From assembly GCF_009745975.1 (NCBI RefSeq), contig NZ_WHOL01000033.1, positions 23,394 to 87,393 of the forward strand: a stretch of 64,000 nt of DNA, read 5' to 3'. This stretch comes from Actinokineospora pegani (GTDB lineage Bacteria; Actinomycetota; Actinomycetes; Mycobacteriales; Pseudonocardiaceae). Numbering within the stretch: the stretch's first letter is position 1; the number at the start of each line of letters is the position of its first letter. The notes beneath the pieces were generated by a model. That model did not search any database. It was not told the DNA's origin and worked only from the letters and a program-made list of their open reading frames with translations. Positions 36,175 through 49,811 of this stretch are shown one piece after another. The position numbers and the translations under genes were made by a program.

Positions 36175-38331
36175 TCACTCCTCCGGCACCAGCCACACCA
36201 CACCCGAAGGCGGCAGCCGGAGCTCAGCACTGTGCTGGCGTCCATGCCAAGGATGGGCCTCAGCCGTCACCAGCCCCAGATTCCCGACCCCGGACCCGGC
36301 ATACACCTCGGCATCCGTGTTCAGCACCTCCCGCCACCGCCCACCCCGCGGCAGCCCCACGCGGTACCTCTCACGCGGAGCCCCAGCGAAGTTCGCCACG
36401 CACACCAGGTCCCGCCCAGCCCCGTGCCGCACGAAGCTCAACACGTTGTTCGCCGAGTCATTGGCATCAATCCAGGAGAACCCCTCCGGCCGGACGTCGT
36501 CGGCGTAGAGCGCGGGCTCCCCCCGGTACACGGCGTTCAGGTCGCCGATCAACGACTGCACACCGGCGTGGAACCGGTTCTCCAGCAGGTCCCAGTCCAG
36601 CGACCGGGACTCCGACCACTCCCGGACCTGCCCGAATTCCTGCCCCATGAACAGCAGTTGCTTGCCCGGGTGCGCCCACATGAACGCCAGCAGCGCCCGC
36701 AGCCCGGCGGCCTTGTTCCAGTCGTCGCCGGGCATGCGGGTCCACAGTGAACCCTTCCCGTGCACGACCTCGTCGTGCGACAGCGGCAGGACGAAGTTCT
36801 CGCTCCAGGCGTAGACCAGGGAGAAGGTGACCTCGTTGTGGTGGAACGCGCGGTGCACCGGGTCGTGGCCGATGTAGCTGAGCGTGTCGTGCATCCAGCC
36901 CATGTTCCACTTGAAGCCGAAGCCCAGGCCGCCCAGGTGGGTGGGGCGGGTGACGCCGGGCCAGGCGGTGGACTCCTCGGCGATCATGACCACGCCGGGG
37001 TTGTGCTTGTAGACCGTGGCGTTGAGCTCCTGCAGGAAGCGCACCGCGTCCAGGTTCTCGCGGCCCCCGTGGATGTTGGGCAACCACTGGCCGTCGGAGC
37101 GGGAGTAGTCCAGGTAGAGCATCGAGGCGACCGCGTCGACGCGCAGGCCGTCGATGTGGAACTCCTCGATCCAGTACAGGGCGTTGGCGACGAGGAAGTT
37201 GCGGACCTCGGTGCGGCCGAAGTCGAAGACCAGGGTGCCCCAGTCCGGCTGCTCGCCGCGGCGCGGGTCGGCGTGCTCGTAGAGCGGGCCGCCGTCGAAG
37301 CGGGCCAGGGCCCAGGCGTCGCGCGGGAAGTGGGCGGGGACCCAGTCCATGATCACGCCGATGCCGCGGGCGTGCAGGGCGTCGACGAAGGCGCGGAACT
37401 CGTCCGGGGTGCCGAAGCGGGAGGTCGGGGCGTAGTACGAGGTGACCTGGTAGCCCCACGAGCCGCCGAACGGGTGCTCGGCGACCGGCAGCAGCTCGAC
37501 GTGGGTGAAGTTGTGCTCGACGACGTAGTCGCCGAGCTGCTCGGCGAGTTCGAGGTAGCCCAGGCCCTCGCGCCACGAGCCGAGGTGGACCTCGTAGGCG
37601 CTCATCGGCGCGCCGGACCAGTCGGTGGCGTCGCGGCGGGTGAGCCACTCCTCGTCGCCCCAGACGTGGCTGGAGAGGGTGACCACGGAGGCGGTCTGGC
37701 CCGGCTTCTCGGTGGCGAAGGCCATCGGGTCGGCCTTCTCGTGCCAGGCCCCGTCGGCGCCGAGGATGCGGAACTTGTACTTGGTGCCGGGGGTGACGCC
37801 GGGCAGGAACAGCTCCCACACCCCCGACGAGCCCAGCGAGCGCATCGGGTTGGCGCGGCCGTCCCAGCCGTCGAAGTCGCCGCACACCCGGACCCCGCGC
37901 GCGGTCGGCGCCCACACGGCGAACGAGGTGCCCTCCACGACGCCCGCGGGGGTCTCGTAGGAGCGCACGTGCGCGCCCAGGACCTCCCACAGCCGCTCGT
38001 GGCGGCCCTCGCCGAACAGGTGCAGGTCCAGCTCGCCCAGCGTCGGCAGCCAGCGGTAGGGGTCCTCGACCAGCTCGGCGCCGTCGCCGTAGTCGACCTC
38101 GAGCAGGTACTCGTTGGGCACCACCGGGACCTCGGCGGCGAAGAACCCGGACAGGCTCTCGTCCAGCTCGTAGCGCTGGTCGCCGACGACGGCCGCGACG
38201 GACTTCGCGTTGGGCCGCAGCGCGCGGACGACCGCCGAGCCCGCCTTCGCGGACTCGTGCGCGCCGAGCACGGAGTGGGGGTCGTGGTGGGCGCCGGAGA
38301 GCAGGCGCCCGATCTCGTCGGTCGTGGTCAA
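36175..38331 (-). CDS. glgB: 1,4-alpha-glucan branching enzyme (GH13_9)
   Basis: A 718-residue branching enzyme, last gene of the GlgE operon. An N-terminal module and a CBM48 domain (to about 230, [20 protein letters not shown]) precede the GH13 barrel. [18 protein letters not shown] has the nucleophile Asp, [13 protein letters not shown] the acid/base Glu, and [14 protein letters not shown] the third acid. The start is TTG 38331, supported by GAGGGTGACC about 7 bases upstream; no ATG fits the N-terminal sequence. It lies 69 bp after mak. It branches the linear glucan made by GlgE. Confidence 0.95.
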   Translation of the reverse strand: MTTTDEIGRLLSGAHHDPHSVLGAHESAKAGSAVVRALRPNAKSVAAVVGDQRYELDESLSGFFAAEVPVVPNEYLLEVDYGDGAELVEDPYRWLPTLGELDLHLFGEGRHERLWEVLGAHVRSYETPAGVVEGTSFAVWAPTARGVRVCGDFDGWDGRANPMRSLGSSGVWELFLPGVTPGTKYKFRILGADGAWHEKADPMAFATEKPGQTASVVTLSSHVWGDEEWLTRRDATDWSGAPMSAYEVHLGSWREGLGYLELAEQLGDYVVEHNFTHVELLPVAEHPFGGSWGYQVTSYYAPTSRFGTPDEFRAFVDALHARGIGVIMDWVPAHFPRDAWALARFDGGPLYEHADPRRGEQPDWGTLVFDFGRTEVRNFLVANALYWIEEFHIDGLRVDAVASMLYLDYSRSDGQWLPNIHGGRENLDAVRFLQELNATVYKHNPGVVMIAEESTAWPGVTRPTHLGGLGFGFKWNMGWMHDTLSYIGHDPVHRAFHHNEVTFSLVYAWSENFVLPLSHDEVVHGKGSLWTRMPGDDWNKAAGLRALLAFMWAHPGKQLLFMGQEFGQVREWSESRSLDWDLLENRFHAGVQSLIGDLNAVYRGEPALYADDVRPEGFSWIDANDSANNVLSFVRHGAGRDLVCVANFAGAPRERYRVGLPRGGRWREVLNTDAEVYAGSGVGNLGLVTAEAHPWHGRQHSAELRLPPSGVVWLVPEE

Positions 38332-38400
38332 GAGGTCACCCTCGATCCTGTGTCCGCTGGGTACCGGTGGGGGTACCCGGAACTGGTGGTGGCGAAAAGG

Positions 38401-39734
38401 TCAGGTGGCGCGCTTGATGGCGGCCAGCGGGATGGCCACCCAGTCGGGGCGGTTGCGGTGCTCGTAGCGCACCTCGTATACCGCCTTGTCCAGTTCGAAC
38501 GCGCGCAGCAGCACCGCCGCCGCGCGGGGGTCGGGGCCGACGGCGGCGTAGCCGTCGCAGAACGCGGTCCGGTTGCGGTCGGACCACTCGGCGGCGCGCG
38601 CCGCGCGCTGGTGGTCCGGTTCGGCCCCGGCGACCAGGTGCAGCGCGGCGTAGTCGAACGAGCGCAGCATCCCGGCGACGTCGCGCAGCGGCGAGCGGGT
38701 CAGGGCCCGCTCCCGCGGCGACACAGCGGGCTCGCCCTCGAAGTCGATCAGCACCCAGCCCGCCGTGGTCCGCAGGACCTGGCCCAGGTGCAGGTCGCCG
38801 TGCACGTGCTGGACGAGGATGCCGTCGTCGAGGCCGCGCACCGCGTCGAACGCCGCGCGCAGCGCCGTCTCGTGCTCGGCCAGCTCGGGCACCTCGGCCA
38901 GCACCTCGTCGAGGCGGCCGTGCATCGCCGCCACCGCCTCGGACATCCGCTCGGCCCCGATGACCTCGGTGCCCAGGGTGGCGGCCAGGTCGGCGTGCAC
39001 GGCGGCCACCGCGGCGCCGAGCCGGGCGGCCTCGCCCGCGAAGTCGCCGCCGACCTCTCGCGCGTACAGGTCGCCCTCGGCGAGCAGGTCCCGCACGCTG
39101 GCCGTCGCGGTGGCCCAGCCCTCGGCGGCGTCGCCGAGGAAGCGCTGGGCGAACCCGAGCACCGTCTCGCCCGCGGCCACCGTGCCGACCGGCGCGGCGA
39201 TCTGCTGCGACCCGGCCGCGTGCAGCGCCCGGTGCAGCTCGACGTCGCGGTTGGGCCCCGGCGCGGGCCTGCGGAACAGCTTGAGGATGTACTGCTCGGC
39301 GAACACGATCGACGTGTTCGACTGCTCGACCCCGATCGGCCGCGCGCGCAGCCCGGCGGGCACCTCGACGCCGGGCTCCGCGCGGAAGGACAGCCCGCCG
39401 GTGTCGGCGTTCCCGGCGATCAGGTCGCCGAGCCCGGTCATCAGCTCGCCGTCGTGCGTGGCGTCGTAGGCGTGCAGGCCGTCGACCTCGCCGATGGCGG
39501 CGGGGGCCAGGTGCTCGGGCAGCTCGGCGCGCAGGCCGACCAGCACCTGGTACACCTCGCCGCCCGCCAGCACCAGCGCGTGCACCAACCCCGGGTCGCC
39601 GGTCACCAGTTCCGCGGCGCGCGTGACGCGGACGTCGGTGAGGTCCTGTCCCTTCGCCGCGAACCAGCGCTGCGTGGGCAGCCACGCGCGCAGGTCGTCG
39701 ACCAGAGCGTCCACGGCGAGCCGGGGTTGGTCGG

Positions 39735-39738
<4 letters not shown>
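38401..39738 (-). CDS. mak: Maltokinase
   Basis: A 445-residue ATP-dependent kinase that makes maltose-1-phosphate, the substrate of GlgE. Its fold is aminoglycoside-phosphotransferase-like: [12 protein letters not shown] (ATP lysine), [12 protein letters not shown] (catalytic loop, about 305-316) and [11 protein letters not shown] (metal-binding). [12 protein letters not shown] near the N-terminus is a maltokinase hallmark. GTG 39738 overlaps the treS stop (GTGA). In some actinomycetes treS and mak are fused; here they are separate but coupled. Confidence 0.94.
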
Positions 39739-41594
<1,856 letters not shown>

Positions 41595-41695
41595 GCCTGA
41601 TGCCCCGTCACCATCATCGCCCCTGCCGTCGTCGTTGTCGGGTCGGACATGCGTACAGCACATCGGTGGCGCACGCGCGGTCCGGTCCCGCGGCG

Positions 41696-43669
<1,974 letters not shown>

Positions 43670-43976
43670 CGGTCAGGCTCCTCTCGGTCGCGGGTTGTGA
43701 CTCCATCCTGCCTTGCTCGATCCAGCCCCACACGATGACCTCCCGCTGGTGCCGGGAGCCGTTGTGCTTCTGTGTCTTGGGGACTCGCCCAGCCCCGTGT
43801 CCTGGGGACTTACCCCGCCCCACCGGGGTATCAACCCCGCTGGGCCCAGCAGCCCCCGAACGCACCAGCCGAGCACGGGGCGTGAGCGGACCGGCGGTCT
43901 TGGATACCGGCCGGTATCCAAGACCGGCCGGTTCGGTGGCTTGCTCGATCCAGGTTCGCCGCTAGGGTCGGTTGGC
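43670..43976. promoter_or_regulatory. Divergent glgE/glgP control region with 32-bp palindrome
   Basis: This is the intergenic region between divergent glgE and glgP. It contains a perfect 32-bp palindrome at 43895-43926 whose left half is CGGTCTTGGATACCGG. An exact 14-mer direct repeat, CTTGCTCGATCCAG, is at 43712-43725 and 43940-43953. GGGGACT occurs twice near 43778 and 43804. No coding sequence is supported. The palindrome ends 14 bp before the glgP -35 and is best read as a regulator site, though a cruciform or RNA hairpin is possible. Confidence 0.75.
43941..43968 (+). promoter_or_regulatory. glgP promoter, probably leaderless
   Basis: TTGCTC (43941-43946) and TAGGGT (43963-43968) are separated by 16 bp, a good actinobacterial housekeeping promoter. 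The GTG start of glgP is 9 bases after the -10, so the transcript should start at or within a base or two of the start codon; no ribosome site is visible. Confidence 0.65.
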
Positions 43977-46523
43977 GTGAAAGCCGTACGCCGATTCACC
44001 GTCCGCGCCGGACTGCCGGCGCAACTCGCCGACCTGGGCACGCTCGCCACGAACTTGCGCTGGACGTGGCACCCGCCGACCCAGGACCTGTTCGCGGAGG
44101 TCGACCGGGACACCTGGGAGCGGGTCGGGGCCAACCCGCTGCACCTGCTGGCCCGGGTCCCCGCCGAGCGGCTCGACGCGCTCGCCGCCGACGAGTCGTT
44201 CCTGGCGCGGGTCCGGGAGGTGTCAGACGACCTGCGCCGCTACGTGGAGCAGCCGCGGTGGTACCAGCGGCGCAGCGAGGAGGTCGGCGCCACCGGGCCC
44301 AGGATGCCCGGCGCCATCGCCTACTTCTCCATGGAGTTCGGCGTCACCGAGGCGCTGCCCAACTACTCCGGCGGCCTGGGGGTGCTCGCGGGCGACCACC
44401 TCAAGGCCGCCTCGGACCTCGGGGTGCCGCTGATCGCCGTCGGCCTGCTCTACCGGTCCGGCTACTTCCGGCAGTCGCTCTCGCTCGACGGCTGGCAGGT
44501 CGAGCACTACCCGGTGCTCGACCCCAACGGGCTGCCGCTGGAGCTGGTGGCCGAGCCCTCCGGCGCGCCGATCCTGGTGCACGTGGCGATGCCCGGCGGG
44601 CGGGTGCTGCGGGCGCGGATCTGGAAGGCCCAGGTCGGCCGGGTGCCGCTGCTGCTGCTCGACTCCGACATCGAGGAGAACGCCGAGGACCTGCGCGCGG
44701 TCACCGACCGCCTCTACGGCGGCGACCAGGACCACCGCATCCGGCAGGAGATCCTGGCGGGCGTCGGCGGGGTGCGCGCCGTGCGCACCTTCTGCGAGCT
44801 CAACGGCGTCGCCCAGCCCGAGGTCTTCCACACCAACGAGGGCCACGCGGGGTTCCTCGGCCTGGAGCGGTTGCGCGAGCTGGTCTCCGGGCACGGTCTG
44901 GACTTCGACCAGGCGCTGTCGGCGGTCCGCGCGGGCACCGTGTTCACCACGCACACCCCCGTCCCCGCGGGTATCGACCGCTTCCCGGTCGACCTCGTGC
45001 AGCACTACTTCGGCGACGACAGCCTGCTGCCGGGCATCGACCTGCGCCGGGTGCTGGCGCTGGGCGCCGAGGACAACCCGGGCATGTTCAACATGGCGCA
45101 CATGGGCCTGCGGCTCGCGCAGCGCGCGAACGGCGTCTCGCGCCTGCACGGCGCGGTCAGCCGGGGGATGTTCGGCGCGCTGTGGCCGGGCTTCGACACC
45201 GAGGAGGTGCCGATCTCCTCGGTCACCAACGGCGTGCACGGCGCGACGTGGACCGCCAAGGAGATGACCGACCTGATCGGCGACCCCGCCGAGGACGGCG
45301 AGATCGCGGGCCCCTCGGTCTCCGACGCGAGGCTGTGGGAGCTGCGCACCGCGCTGCGCGGCAGGCTCGTCGACGAGATCCGCAGGCGGGTCCGGCAGGC
45401 CTGGCTGCAGCGCGGCGCGTCCGCCCTGGAACTGGGCTGGACCGACTCGGTCTTCGACCCGGACGTCCTCACCGTCGGCTTCGCCCGCCGGGTGCCCACC
45501 TACAAGCGCCTGACCCTCATGCTCCGCGACCCCGAGCGCCTGCGCGCGCTGCTGCTGCACCCCGAGCGCCCCGTCCAACTGGTCGTGGCGGGCAAGTCCC
45601 ACCCGGCCGACGACGGCGGCAAGGCCCTCATCCAGCAGATCGTCCGCTACGCCGACGACGCGGGCGTCCGCCACCGCATCGTCTTCCTCCCCGACTACGA
45701 CATGTCCATGGCCCGCTACCTCTACTGGGGCTGCGACGTGTGGTTGAACAACCCCATGCGCCCCCTGGAGGCCTGCGGCACCTCGGGCATGAAGGCCGCC
45801 CTCAACGGCGGCCTGAACCTGTCCATCCGCGACGGCTGGTGGGACGAGTTCCACGACGGCAGCAACGGCTGGGCCATCCCCACCGCGGACGAGATCACCG
45901 ACCCGGTGCGCCGGGACGACCTGGAGGCAGCGGCCCTCTACGACCTCCTGGGCTCCCAGGTGGGCCCCCTGTACTACGACCGGAACGAGCAGGGCGTCCC
46001 CACCCGCTGGATGTCCATGGTCCGCCACACCCTCGCCACCCTGGGCCCCCAGGTCCAGGCGACCCGCATGGTCCGCGAATACGTCGAATCCGCCTACGCC
46101 CCCGCCGCCACCTCGGGCGCACAGGCGCAGGCCGACGACCACCAGGCAGCCAAGGACCTGGCCGCCTACCGCCACCGCATCCAAGCCGCCTGGACCCACA
46201 TCCGGGTAACCGACTGCGAACTCAACATCCAGGACGACGCCCCCACCCCCGTGATCGGAGACCGCGTCCAGGTGAAGGCCACAGTGGACCTGGCAGGCCT
46301 GACCCCCGACGACGTGGAAGTCCAAGCCGTCATCGGCCGAGTAGCGGACACGGACGACCTGTCCAATGTAGTCACAGCGACAATGACCCCCACCACCCCC
46401 CAAACCTGGGAAGCCCAAATAGCCCTCCCCCACGCAGGCGCCCTAGGCGTAACAGCCCGAGTCCTCCCCAAACACCCCCTCCTGGCCACCCCCGCAGAAC
46501 TGGGCAAGGTCGTACTCGCCTGA
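43977..46523 (+). CDS. glgP: Alpha-glucan (glycogen) phosphorylase, GT35 with DUF3417
   Basis: An 848-residue PLP enzyme that releases glucose-1-phosphate from alpha-glucan ends. The N-terminal DUF3417 domain is visible as LGTLATNLRWTWHPPTQDL. AYFSMEFGVTEALPNYSGGL, VFHTNEGHAGFLGLERL and VTNGVHGATW mark the core. The PLP lysine is in EACGTSGMKAALNGGLNLSI (about 605-624). GTG 43977 is placed by the start of the DUF3417 homology and the promoter just before it. Glucan breakdown here diverges from synthesis by GlgE, across a shared control region. The C-terminal about 110 residues are variable. Confidence 0.94.
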   Translation: MKAVRRFTVRAGLPAQLADLGTLATNLRWTWHPPTQDLFAEVDRDTWERVGANPLHLLARVPAERLDALAADESFLARVREVSDDLRRYVEQPRWYQRRSEEVGATGPRMPGAIAYFSMEFGVTEALPNYSGGLGVLAGDHLKAASDLGVPLIAVGLLYRSGYFRQSLSLDGWQVEHYPVLDPNGLPLELVAEPSGAPILVHVAMPGGRVLRARIWKAQVGRVPLLLLDSDIEENAEDLRAVTDRLYGGDQDHRIRQEILAGVGGVRAVRTFCELNGVAQPEVFHTNEGHAGFLGLERLRELVSGHGLDFDQALSAVRAGTVFTTHTPVPAGIDRFPVDLVQHYFGDDSLLPGIDLRRVLALGAEDNPGMFNMAHMGLRLAQRANGVSRLHGAVSRGMFGALWPGFDTEEVPISSVTNGVHGATWTAKEMTDLIGDPAEDGEIAGPSVSDARLWELRTALRGRLVDEIRRRVRQAWLQRGASALELGWTDSVFDPDVLTVGFARRVPTYKRLTLMLRDPERLRALLLHPERPVQLVVAGKSHPADDGGKALIQQIVRYADDAGVRHRIVFLPDYDMSMARYLYWGCDVWLNNPMRPLEACGTSGMKAALNGGLNLSIRDGWWDEFHDGSNGWAIPTADEITDPVRRDDLEAAALYDLLGSQVGPLYYDRNEQGVPTRWMSMVRHTLATLGPQVQATRMVREYVESAYAPAATSGAQAQADDHQAAKDLAAYRHRIQAAWTHIRVTDCELNIQDDAPTPVIGDRVQVKATVDLAGLTPDDVEVQAVIGRVADTDDLSNVVTATMTPTTPQTWEAQIALPHAGALGVTARVLPKHPLLATPAELGKVVLA

Positions 46524-46636
46524 CCCCAGACCAGCCCCACCCAAACCCACCAAGCCGGTCACCCCCCGGCCTGGACGCACTCCCGGCCGCACTAAACAAT
46601 CCGCGGCCCCAAAGGACAGGCTCCCCAGCGAACACA

Positions 46637-46669
46637 GCGGCCCCGGGTCCACAAAGGACCCGGGGCCGC
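46637..46669. terminator. Bidirectional terminator between glgP and the methyltransferase gene
   Basis: GCGGCCCCGGGTCC (46637-46650) pairs perfectly with GGACCCGGGGCCGC (46656-46669) across ACAAA. The flanking genes converge, so it serves both. Confidence 0.88.
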
Positions 46670-46685
46670 CGCCGTCACGCACACC

Positions 46686-47642
46686 TCAAAGAGCCTTCCG
46701 CCCACCGATCATCACGTTGTAGAAAAACTCCCGAGGAACAAACTTCTTCATGACCTTCTCATCCAGCCAGGAAAGCCGCTGCCACGACTTCATGGCGAAC
46801 AGCGCCCACCCGAAGCCCAACTTCTCCCGAGGCACCGCAGCCTCGAACGTCCGCACCGGCCACCCGAGCAACGCAGCCGTGAACTCCTCAGTCGAGGCCC
46901 GGACGTCCACCAACCCAGCATCCCGCGCGATCCCCTCCAACTCAGAGGGGTCAAACGTGTGGATGTCGACCACAGCCTCAAGCGCAGCGGCCCGAGAAGA
47001 CTCGTCCAACTCCCCCTGCGGCCGCCGCCACGCCCGCAACGGCCCCAGCTTGGTGATGTTGGTCGTCAACCACCAGGTCGCCTGCCCGAGCTTGCGCGCG
47101 TAGGTGTCGCCGATCCGAGTCGGCTCCCCAGCGAACACGAACCGCCCGCCAGGCTTCAACACCCGGTTGATCTCGGCGAACGCAGCAGGCAGATCCGGGA
47201 TGTGGTGCAACACCGCATGCCCGACAACAAGGTCGACGCTGTTGTCGTCGAACGGGATCCGCTCGGCGTCGGCGACCCGCCCCTCGACGTCAAGCCCCAA
47301 CGACTTGGCGTTGCGAACGGCGACCTCGACCATCCCCGGCGAGAGGTCCGTCGCGTACCCCTTCTTGGCCAACCCGCCCTGCATCAGGTTGAGCAGGAAG
47401 AAGCCGGTGCCGCTGCCCAGCTCCATGACCGTCTCGTACGGCCAGCCCTCATCCCCGGCGACAGCCTTGAACCGGCCGGTGGCGTAGTCGATGCACCGCT
47501 CGTCGTACGAGATCGACCACTTCTCGTCGTAGGTGCCCGCCTCCCAGTCGTGGTAGAGCACGTTCGCGAGCTTCGGGTCGGAATACGCCGCCTGGACCTC
47601 GGCCTCGGTGGCGTGCGGGTTGGGGGTCGGCTCAGCGCCCAT
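46686..47642 (-). CDS. UbiE-like class I SAM methyltransferase
   Basis: 318 residues. VMELGSGTGFFLLNLMQGGL (about 70-89) is motif I, YATDLSPGMVEVAVRNAKSL the acidic loop, VGHAVLHHIPDLPAAFAEIN motif IV, and VLKPGGRFVFAGEPTR motif V. A hydrophobic, Trp-rich C-terminus (WALFAMKSWQRLSWLDEKVM) suggests a lipid or membrane-linked substrate. Its ATG lies inside the end of the enoyl-CoA hydratase gene (11-bp overlap), so they are coupled. Substrate unknown. Confidence 0.85.
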   Translation of the reverse strand: MGAEPTPNPHATEAEVQAAYSDPKLANVLYHDWEAGTYDEKWSISYDERCIDYATGRFKAVAGDEGWPYETVMELGSGTGFFLLNLMQGGLAKKGYATDLSPGMVEVAVRNAKSLGLDVEGRVADAERIPFDDNSVDLVVGHAVLHHIPDLPAAFAEINRVLKPGGRFVFAGEPTRIGDTYARKLGQATWWLTTNITKLGPLRAWRRPQGELDESSRAAALEAVVDIHTFDPSELEGIARDAGLVDVRASTEEFTAALLGWPVRTFEAAVPREKLGFGWALFAMKSWQRLSWLDEKVMKKFVPREFFYNVMIGGRKAL

Positions 47643-48417
47643 TGAACTCAGCCTTCCCCGGCCCGTTCTCGATGAACGACTTCATGCCCGCGTCCCGGTC
47701 CTCGGTGGCGAACAACGCGGCGAACAGGTGGGTCTCCAGCTTGAGCCCGTTGGCCAGGTCCCCGTCGAGCCCGCCGTCGATGGCCGCCTTCGCCGCGGCC
47801 AGCGCCCGTGAAGCCCCGCGGGTGAACTGCGCGGCCCACGCCCGCGCTGTCGCGTACACGTCGTCCGGCGAGACGACCTGGTCCAGCATCCCGATCGAGA
47901 GCGCCTCCTCGGCGCCGAGGAACCGCCCGGTGAAGACGATGTCCTTGGCCTTGCTGGGCCCCACCAGCCGCGCCAGCCGCTGCGTGCCACCGGCCCCCGG
48001 GATGATCCCGAGCAGGATCTCCGGCTGCCCGACCTTGGCGTTGTCCCCCGCGATCCGGCGGTCGCAGGCCAGCGCCAGCTCGAAGCCCCCACCGAGCGCG
48101 TACCCGGTGATGGCGGCGACGGTCGGCTTGGGCAGCGCCGCCACCTCGGCGATGGACGCCTGCAGCTCCGGCCCGTAGTCGGCGATGTCGTTGTACGACA
48201 TCCCCGCGAACTCCTTGACGTCCGCGCCCGCGGCGAAGACCTTCGGCCCGCCGTAGACGATGACGGCCTTGACCTCGGACCGCGCCGCCGCCTCCCTGGC
48301 CGCCTCGCGCAGCTCGGCCTGGAGCTGACGGTTGATCGCGTTCATCGGGGGACGGTCGAGGCGGATGGTGCCCACACCGTCCTCCACCTCGAGCCGGACG
48401 AACTCACCCACGGCCAT
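47632..48417 (-). CDS. Enoyl-CoA hydratase/isomerase
   Basis: A 261-residue crotonase-fold enzyme, probably hydrating 2-enoyl-CoA in beta-oxidation. IRLDRPPMNAINRQLQAEL near the N-terminus, KVFAAGADVKEFAGM (oxyanion hole, about 58-72) and the two catalytic acids in PEILLGIIPGAGGTQRLARL (about 125-144) are all present, as expected for an active hydratase. A TACT/AGTA inverted repeat lies 48-60 bp upstream. It shares an operon with the methyltransferase. Confidence 0.92.
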   Translation of the reverse strand: MAVGEFVRLEVEDGVGTIRLDRPPMNAINRQLQAELREAAREAAARSEVKAVIVYGGPKVFAAGADVKEFAGMSYNDIADYGPELQASIAEVAALPKPTVAAITGYALGGGFELALACDRRIAGDNAKVGQPEILLGIIPGAGGTQRLARLVGPSKAKDIVFTGRFLGAEEALSIGMLDQVVSPDDVYATARAWAAQFTRGASRALAAAKAAIDGGLDGDLANGLKLETHLFAALFATEDRDAGMKSFIENGPGKAEFNGR

Positions 48418-48464
48418 GCCTCCTCAGCGCTGTCTGCTACCCGGTCGGGACCGACCCGGAAAGG

Positions 48465-48477
48465 TTACTCGTCAGTA
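48465..48477 (-). promoter_or_regulatory. TTACTCGTCAGTA operator candidate upstream of enoyl-CoA hydratase
   Basis: TACT-CGTC-AGTA is an inverted repeat identical (as reverse complement) to that at 29112-29123. It lies 48-60 bp upstream of the hydratase ATG, a suitable place for a TetR-family lipid-metabolism repressor. Confidence 0.5.
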
Positions 48478-48479
48478 CG

Positions 48480-49319
48480 CTACCGTCGGCGACGGGCGAA
48501 GTACCGGTCGCCGGAGCGTTCGAGCTCCAGCGGCTGGTCGAACGCGGCCGACAGGTTCTCGCTGGTGAGCACGTCGTCCATCAGGCCCTGCGCCACGACC
48601 TCGCCGCGGGCGAGCAGCAGCAGGTGGGTGAACCCGGGCGGGATCTCCTCGACGTGGTGGGTGACCAGCGCGGTCGCCGGGGCGTCGGGGTCCATCGCCA
48701 GCTCGCTCAGCCGCCCGACCAGGTCCTCGCGGCCGCCCAGGTCCAGCCCGGCGGCGGGCTCGTCGAGCAGCAGCAGCTCCGGGTCGGTCATCAGCGCGCG
48801 GGCGATCAGGGTGCGCTTGCGCTCGCCCTCGGACAGGGTGCCGAAGGTGCGCTCGGCCAGGTGCGCGATGCCCATGGCCTTGAGCAGCTCGCCCGCGCGG
48901 CCGGTGTCGAGCTGGTCGTACTGCTCGCGCCAGCGGCCCAGGACCGCGTACCCGGCGCTGACGACGACGTCGAGGGCGCGCTCGTCGGGCGGGACCCGGT
49001 TGCCGATGGCGGCGGTGGCGAACCCGATGCGCGTGCGCAGCTCGAACACGTCGACGCGGCCGAGCCGCTCGCCGAGGACGTCCACGGTGCCGGTGCTCGG
49101 GTGCAGCTCGGCGCCCGCGAGCCGCAGCAGGGTCGTCTTGCCCGCGCCGTTGCCGCCGAGGATCACCCAGCGCTCGTCGAGCTCCACGCGCCAGTCCACG
49201 GCCTTGAGCAGGTCGTTGCCGTCGCGCCGGACACCGACACCGGCCATGTGCAGCACGAGGTCGTCGAGGTCGTCATGCGGGCTCTGGTCCGTCAGGCTCT
49301 GGTCCGTCACACCGGCCAT
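48480..49319 (-). CDS. Stand-alone ABC transporter ATPase
   Basis: 279 residues. Walker A is VILGGNGAGKTTLLRLAGAE, the Q-loop region is IGFATAAIGNRVPPDE (Gln replaced by a TAA-type loop), the signature is GTLSEGERKRTLIARAL, Walker B ELLLLDEPAAGLDLGG, H-loop LVTHHVEEIP. The LSEGERKR signature and missing Q-loop glutamine are like the YlmA/ModF-type soluble ATPases. There is no permease gene beside it. Start is uncertain: ATG 49319 is used, GTG 49331 or ATG 49247 are possible. Confidence 0.82.
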   Translation of the reverse strand: MAGVTDQSLTDQSPHDDLDDLVLHMAGVGVRRDGNDLLKAVDWRVELDERWVILGGNGAGKTTLLRLAGAELHPSTGTVDVLGERLGRVDVFELRTRIGFATAAIGNRVPPDERALDVVVSAGYAVLGRWREQYDQLDTGRAGELLKAMGIAHLAERTFGTLSEGERKRTLIARALMTDPELLLLDEPAAGLDLGGREDLVGRLSELAMDPDAPATALVTHHVEEIPPGFTHLLLLARGEVVAQGLMDDVLTSENLSAAFDQPLELERSGDRYFARRRR

Positions 49320-49460
49320 TCTGCCTGCCACCGGGGACCACCCGGGTTGCCGGGGCGTGCGGCTGTTTTGACCGGGTGCGCACCCGCGCTGCCTGCCCCG
49401 GCGGAATCGGCGTCTACTCAGGCCGTCCGGGGATGGCGCCCGGGGAACGGGGAGGTGGGG

Positions 49461-49811
49461 ATGGCGGGCTACGCGGTGGACACGGCGAGCTTGGCCGCCC
49501 GCGTCGGCGAGCTGAACGCGGTGGCCGACTCAGTGGACGGGGTGGTCTCCACGCTCGACGCGGCGGGGTGCGACCTGGGGCCCGGTGACATCAGCTCGGC
49601 GGTGGCCGAGGTGGTCGAGCGGTGGCGGGCCAACCTGGGCGGGATGCGCGACAAGATCGGCGAGATCGCCGACAACGTGCGCGGGGCGGCCGACAACTAC
49701 GAGTCGGTGGAGCGGACGAGCCGCGACGCGATGGCCGCCCACGCCGACTCGACGGTGGCCGAGCAGGTCGTCCGGGGCCTCGAGCAGGCCGTGCCGCGGA
49801 GGACGCCGTGA
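49461..49811 (+). CDS. Small WXG100-like helical protein
   Basis: 116 residues, almost all helical, with SLAARVGELNAVADSVDGVV and IGEIADNVRGAADNYESVER. Size and the helix-turn-helix pattern with VVERWRANLGGM at the turn (W-x-x-x-L-G-G in place of WXG) fit ESX/type VII secretion substrates or their chaperone partners. ATG 49461 follows GGGAGGTGGGG. Its stop overlaps the GTG of the next gene (GTGA). No EccC, EccD or other secretion-machine gene is in the window. Confidence 0.7.
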   Translation: MAGYAVDTASLAARVGELNAVADSVDGVVSTLDAAGCDLGPGDISSAVAEVVERWRANLGGMRDKIGEIADNVRGAADNYESVERTSRDAMAAHADSTVAEQVVRGLEQAVPRRTP

